Shown here piece by piece: positions 62,683-64,000 of a stretch of DNA of 64,000 nt (positions are counted from its first letter, which is position 1; each line of letters opens with the position of its first letter). This DNA is from Eustoma russellianum (taxonomy: Eukaryota > Streptophyta > Magnoliopsida > Gentianales > Gentianaceae), in the NCBI GenBank assembly GCA_036186865.1, contig AP025053.1:6399932-6463931 (forward strand), given 5' to 3'. The translations under genes were made by a program, and so were the position numbers. A model generated the notes under the pieces. It saw only the letters and a list, made by a program, of their open reading frames with translations. It ran no database searches and was not told the origin of the DNA.

Positions 62683-64000
62683 CTAATTCGACAGCGCCCT
62701 CGTCGTTGTCTCAAAGTCCCGGAGTGCCTCCTCGAATTGCCAAAGATCTTCAACTGCTTCCCATGTCGATTCGCACTCGGGTAGTCCCTTCCATTTGATT
62801 AAGTATTGTGTACACGGAGGGACACCTCTTTGTCGGATAACTCTTTTCTCGATCACCGCTTCAACCTCCTTGTCAAATGACTTGGTAACCACGGGCGGTG
62901 CTCGATGTGAACACCCTCGGCTTGAGTCTTCCTTGTCCTCATGGTATGGCCTGAGCATACTCACATGGAAGACTGGATGAATCTTAAGTGTGATGGGTAT
63001 GTCAACTTCATATGCAACGTTGCCTACCTTAGAAATGATCGGGAATGGCCCCTCGTAATGGCAGATAAGCCCATTGTGCATGCTCCTTAGTGCTTTGAAT
63101 TGTTGTGGCAGCAATTTTACCATCATTTGGTCGCCCACCGAGTAATCACGGTCTCGCCTCTTACTATCCGCCCATTTCTTCATCTTCTTTCGTGCTTTCT
63201 CCAAGTAGGAGCGGGCTAGGTCGGTGTACTCTTTCCAATTTTGCGCCATCTTCGCTGCCCCTGGACTCCGTCCCTAATCTAGCAAGATCGCTAAGGCATG
63301 TGGGGTCAAAGGCTGTTGTCCATTCATGATCTCGAAAGGACTCCGGCCCGTGGACTCGCTCCGCTGCAAGTTGTAGGAAAATTGGGCGACGTACATGAGC
63401 TTGGTCCAATCACGCTGGTTGGCACTCACAAAGTGCCGCAAATAGCACTCCAACAAGGCATTCACCCTCTCGGTCTGCCCGTCAGTCTGGGGGTGGAAGC
63501 TTGTGGAGAAACTTAATTTGGTATCAAGGAGTTTGAACAACTCCGTCCATAGCTTGCCCGTAAAACAGGGGTCTTGGTCGCTCACGATATTCCTTGGCAG
63601 CCCCCGATACTTTACCACGTTCTTAAAAAAGGCCCTTGCCGCATCCTCGGCCGTGTAGTCCCTCACAAATGGGATGAAAGTTCCATACTTGGAGAATCTG
63701 TCCACCACGACCATGATCGATCTGAACGTTTCTGACTTCGGCAAGGCGCTGATGAAATCAAGGGAGATCGACTCCCACGATCGCTCGAGGATTGGTAATG
63801 GCTCTAGTAGTCCCGCTGGCTGCCTGTTCTCTACTTTGTCTTATTGGCGCAAAAGACAAGTCTTGACATATAGCTGGACTTGGTCCCGTAACTGCGGCCA
63901 AAAATACCTTTCCTCTAGTATTGATATAGTGCGGTGTTGGCCCGGATGTCCCACCCACTTGGTATCGTGCCCCTCTCGGATAATGTCACGTCTTAAGTCT
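62683..64000 (-). pseudogene. Chromovirus (Gypsy) integrase with C-terminal chromodomain, runs off window
   Basis: One frame reads from the right edge: H2C2 zinc region (HPGQHRTISILEERYFWPQL ... CLLR, where the last Cys is Arg, followed by a stop near 63840). The core follows with VVVDRFSKYG (first Asp), VSDQDPCFTG (second Asp) and TDGQTERVN (Glu) at 63274-63744. After a single stop at 63274 come WADSKRRDRDYSVGD, the GPF region (YEGPFPIISKVGNVAYEVDI) and a chromodomain AVIEKRVIRQRGVPPCTQYL ... WEAVEDLW at about residues 130-175 of the last segment. Chromodomains help target integration to marked chromatin. Two nonsense codons and the lost Cys make this copy inactive. Confidence 0.88.

Noticed and set aside
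1..64000. tRNA, rRNA or other structured RNA genes
   Set aside because: Only short Met-tRNA-complementary primer sites were seen; no cloverleaf with A and B boxes was recognised by eye.

Overview
The window is plant nuclear DNA, most likely from a eudicot with a repeat-rich genome. It holds one host gene and is otherwise almost wholly nested LTR retrotransposons. The plant assignment rests on three things seen here: a split Ran GTPase gene with a plant-type protein, Copia and Gypsy elements primed by initiator Met-tRNA (TGGTATCAGAG sites), and lineages known only from plants (SIRE/Maximus-like with an env-like ORF, Tat-like with a second RNase H and an antisense ORF, a chromodomain Gypsy). 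No RNA genes, CRISPR arrays or bacterial-type features were found.

Layout. 1-14582: a minus-strand Gypsy-type element whose 5' LTR (1671-2818 plus 14062-14582) is split by a complete 11.2 kb SIRE-like Copia (2819-14056, minus strand, perfect 5-bp target duplication CACCG). 14583-~19513: a decayed plus-strand Copia without its 5' LTR, apparently cut by the Gypsy. 20675-36652: an old plus-strand Copia split between integrase and reverse transcriptase by a 10 kb minus-strand Tat-type Gypsy (23694-33717), which carries an antisense, apparently intron-bearing ORF. 37881-43694: a young, structurally complete plus-strand Copia with LTRs I read as identical, a 5-bp duplication (GTTCT) and an open 1537-residue polyprotein. 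44067-44248: a fold-back MITE with a 9-bp duplication. 44961-47990: an LTR-less, internally deleted SIRE-like fragment. 48135-48442: a hAT-type MITE directly upstream of the Ran gene (CDS 48732-51288, eight exons, 221 residues, intact). 51883-52620: a possible further MITE with tandem repeats. 52780-54294: a Gypsy-type LTR interrupted by a chimeric, deleted SIRE-like element (54295-~61343, minus strand) whose two LTRs belong to different families. From about 61344 or 62198 to the right edge: a minus-strand chromovirus running off the window.

How it fits together. Ran is the only sequence expected to serve the cell (nuclear transport and spindle assembly). It sits in an island of about 3 kb, with a MITE ending next to its putative core promoter. 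The other coding sequence belongs to retroelements at different stages of decay, from an apparently intact Copia to fragments.

The most unusual signal is regulatory. Three otherwise different LTR families (LTRs at 2819/11302, 20675/35825 and 54295) each carry an array of GATCGATC-centred palindromes within the first 100-500 bp of the LTR in its own transcriptional direction. In the 54295 LTR the array is a 51-52 bp tandem repeat in which paired changes keep the palindromes perfect. A fourth LTR (59368) has its own recurrent palindrome. All boundaries were found by eye. Edges marked uncertain need a self-alignment or another copy of the element.
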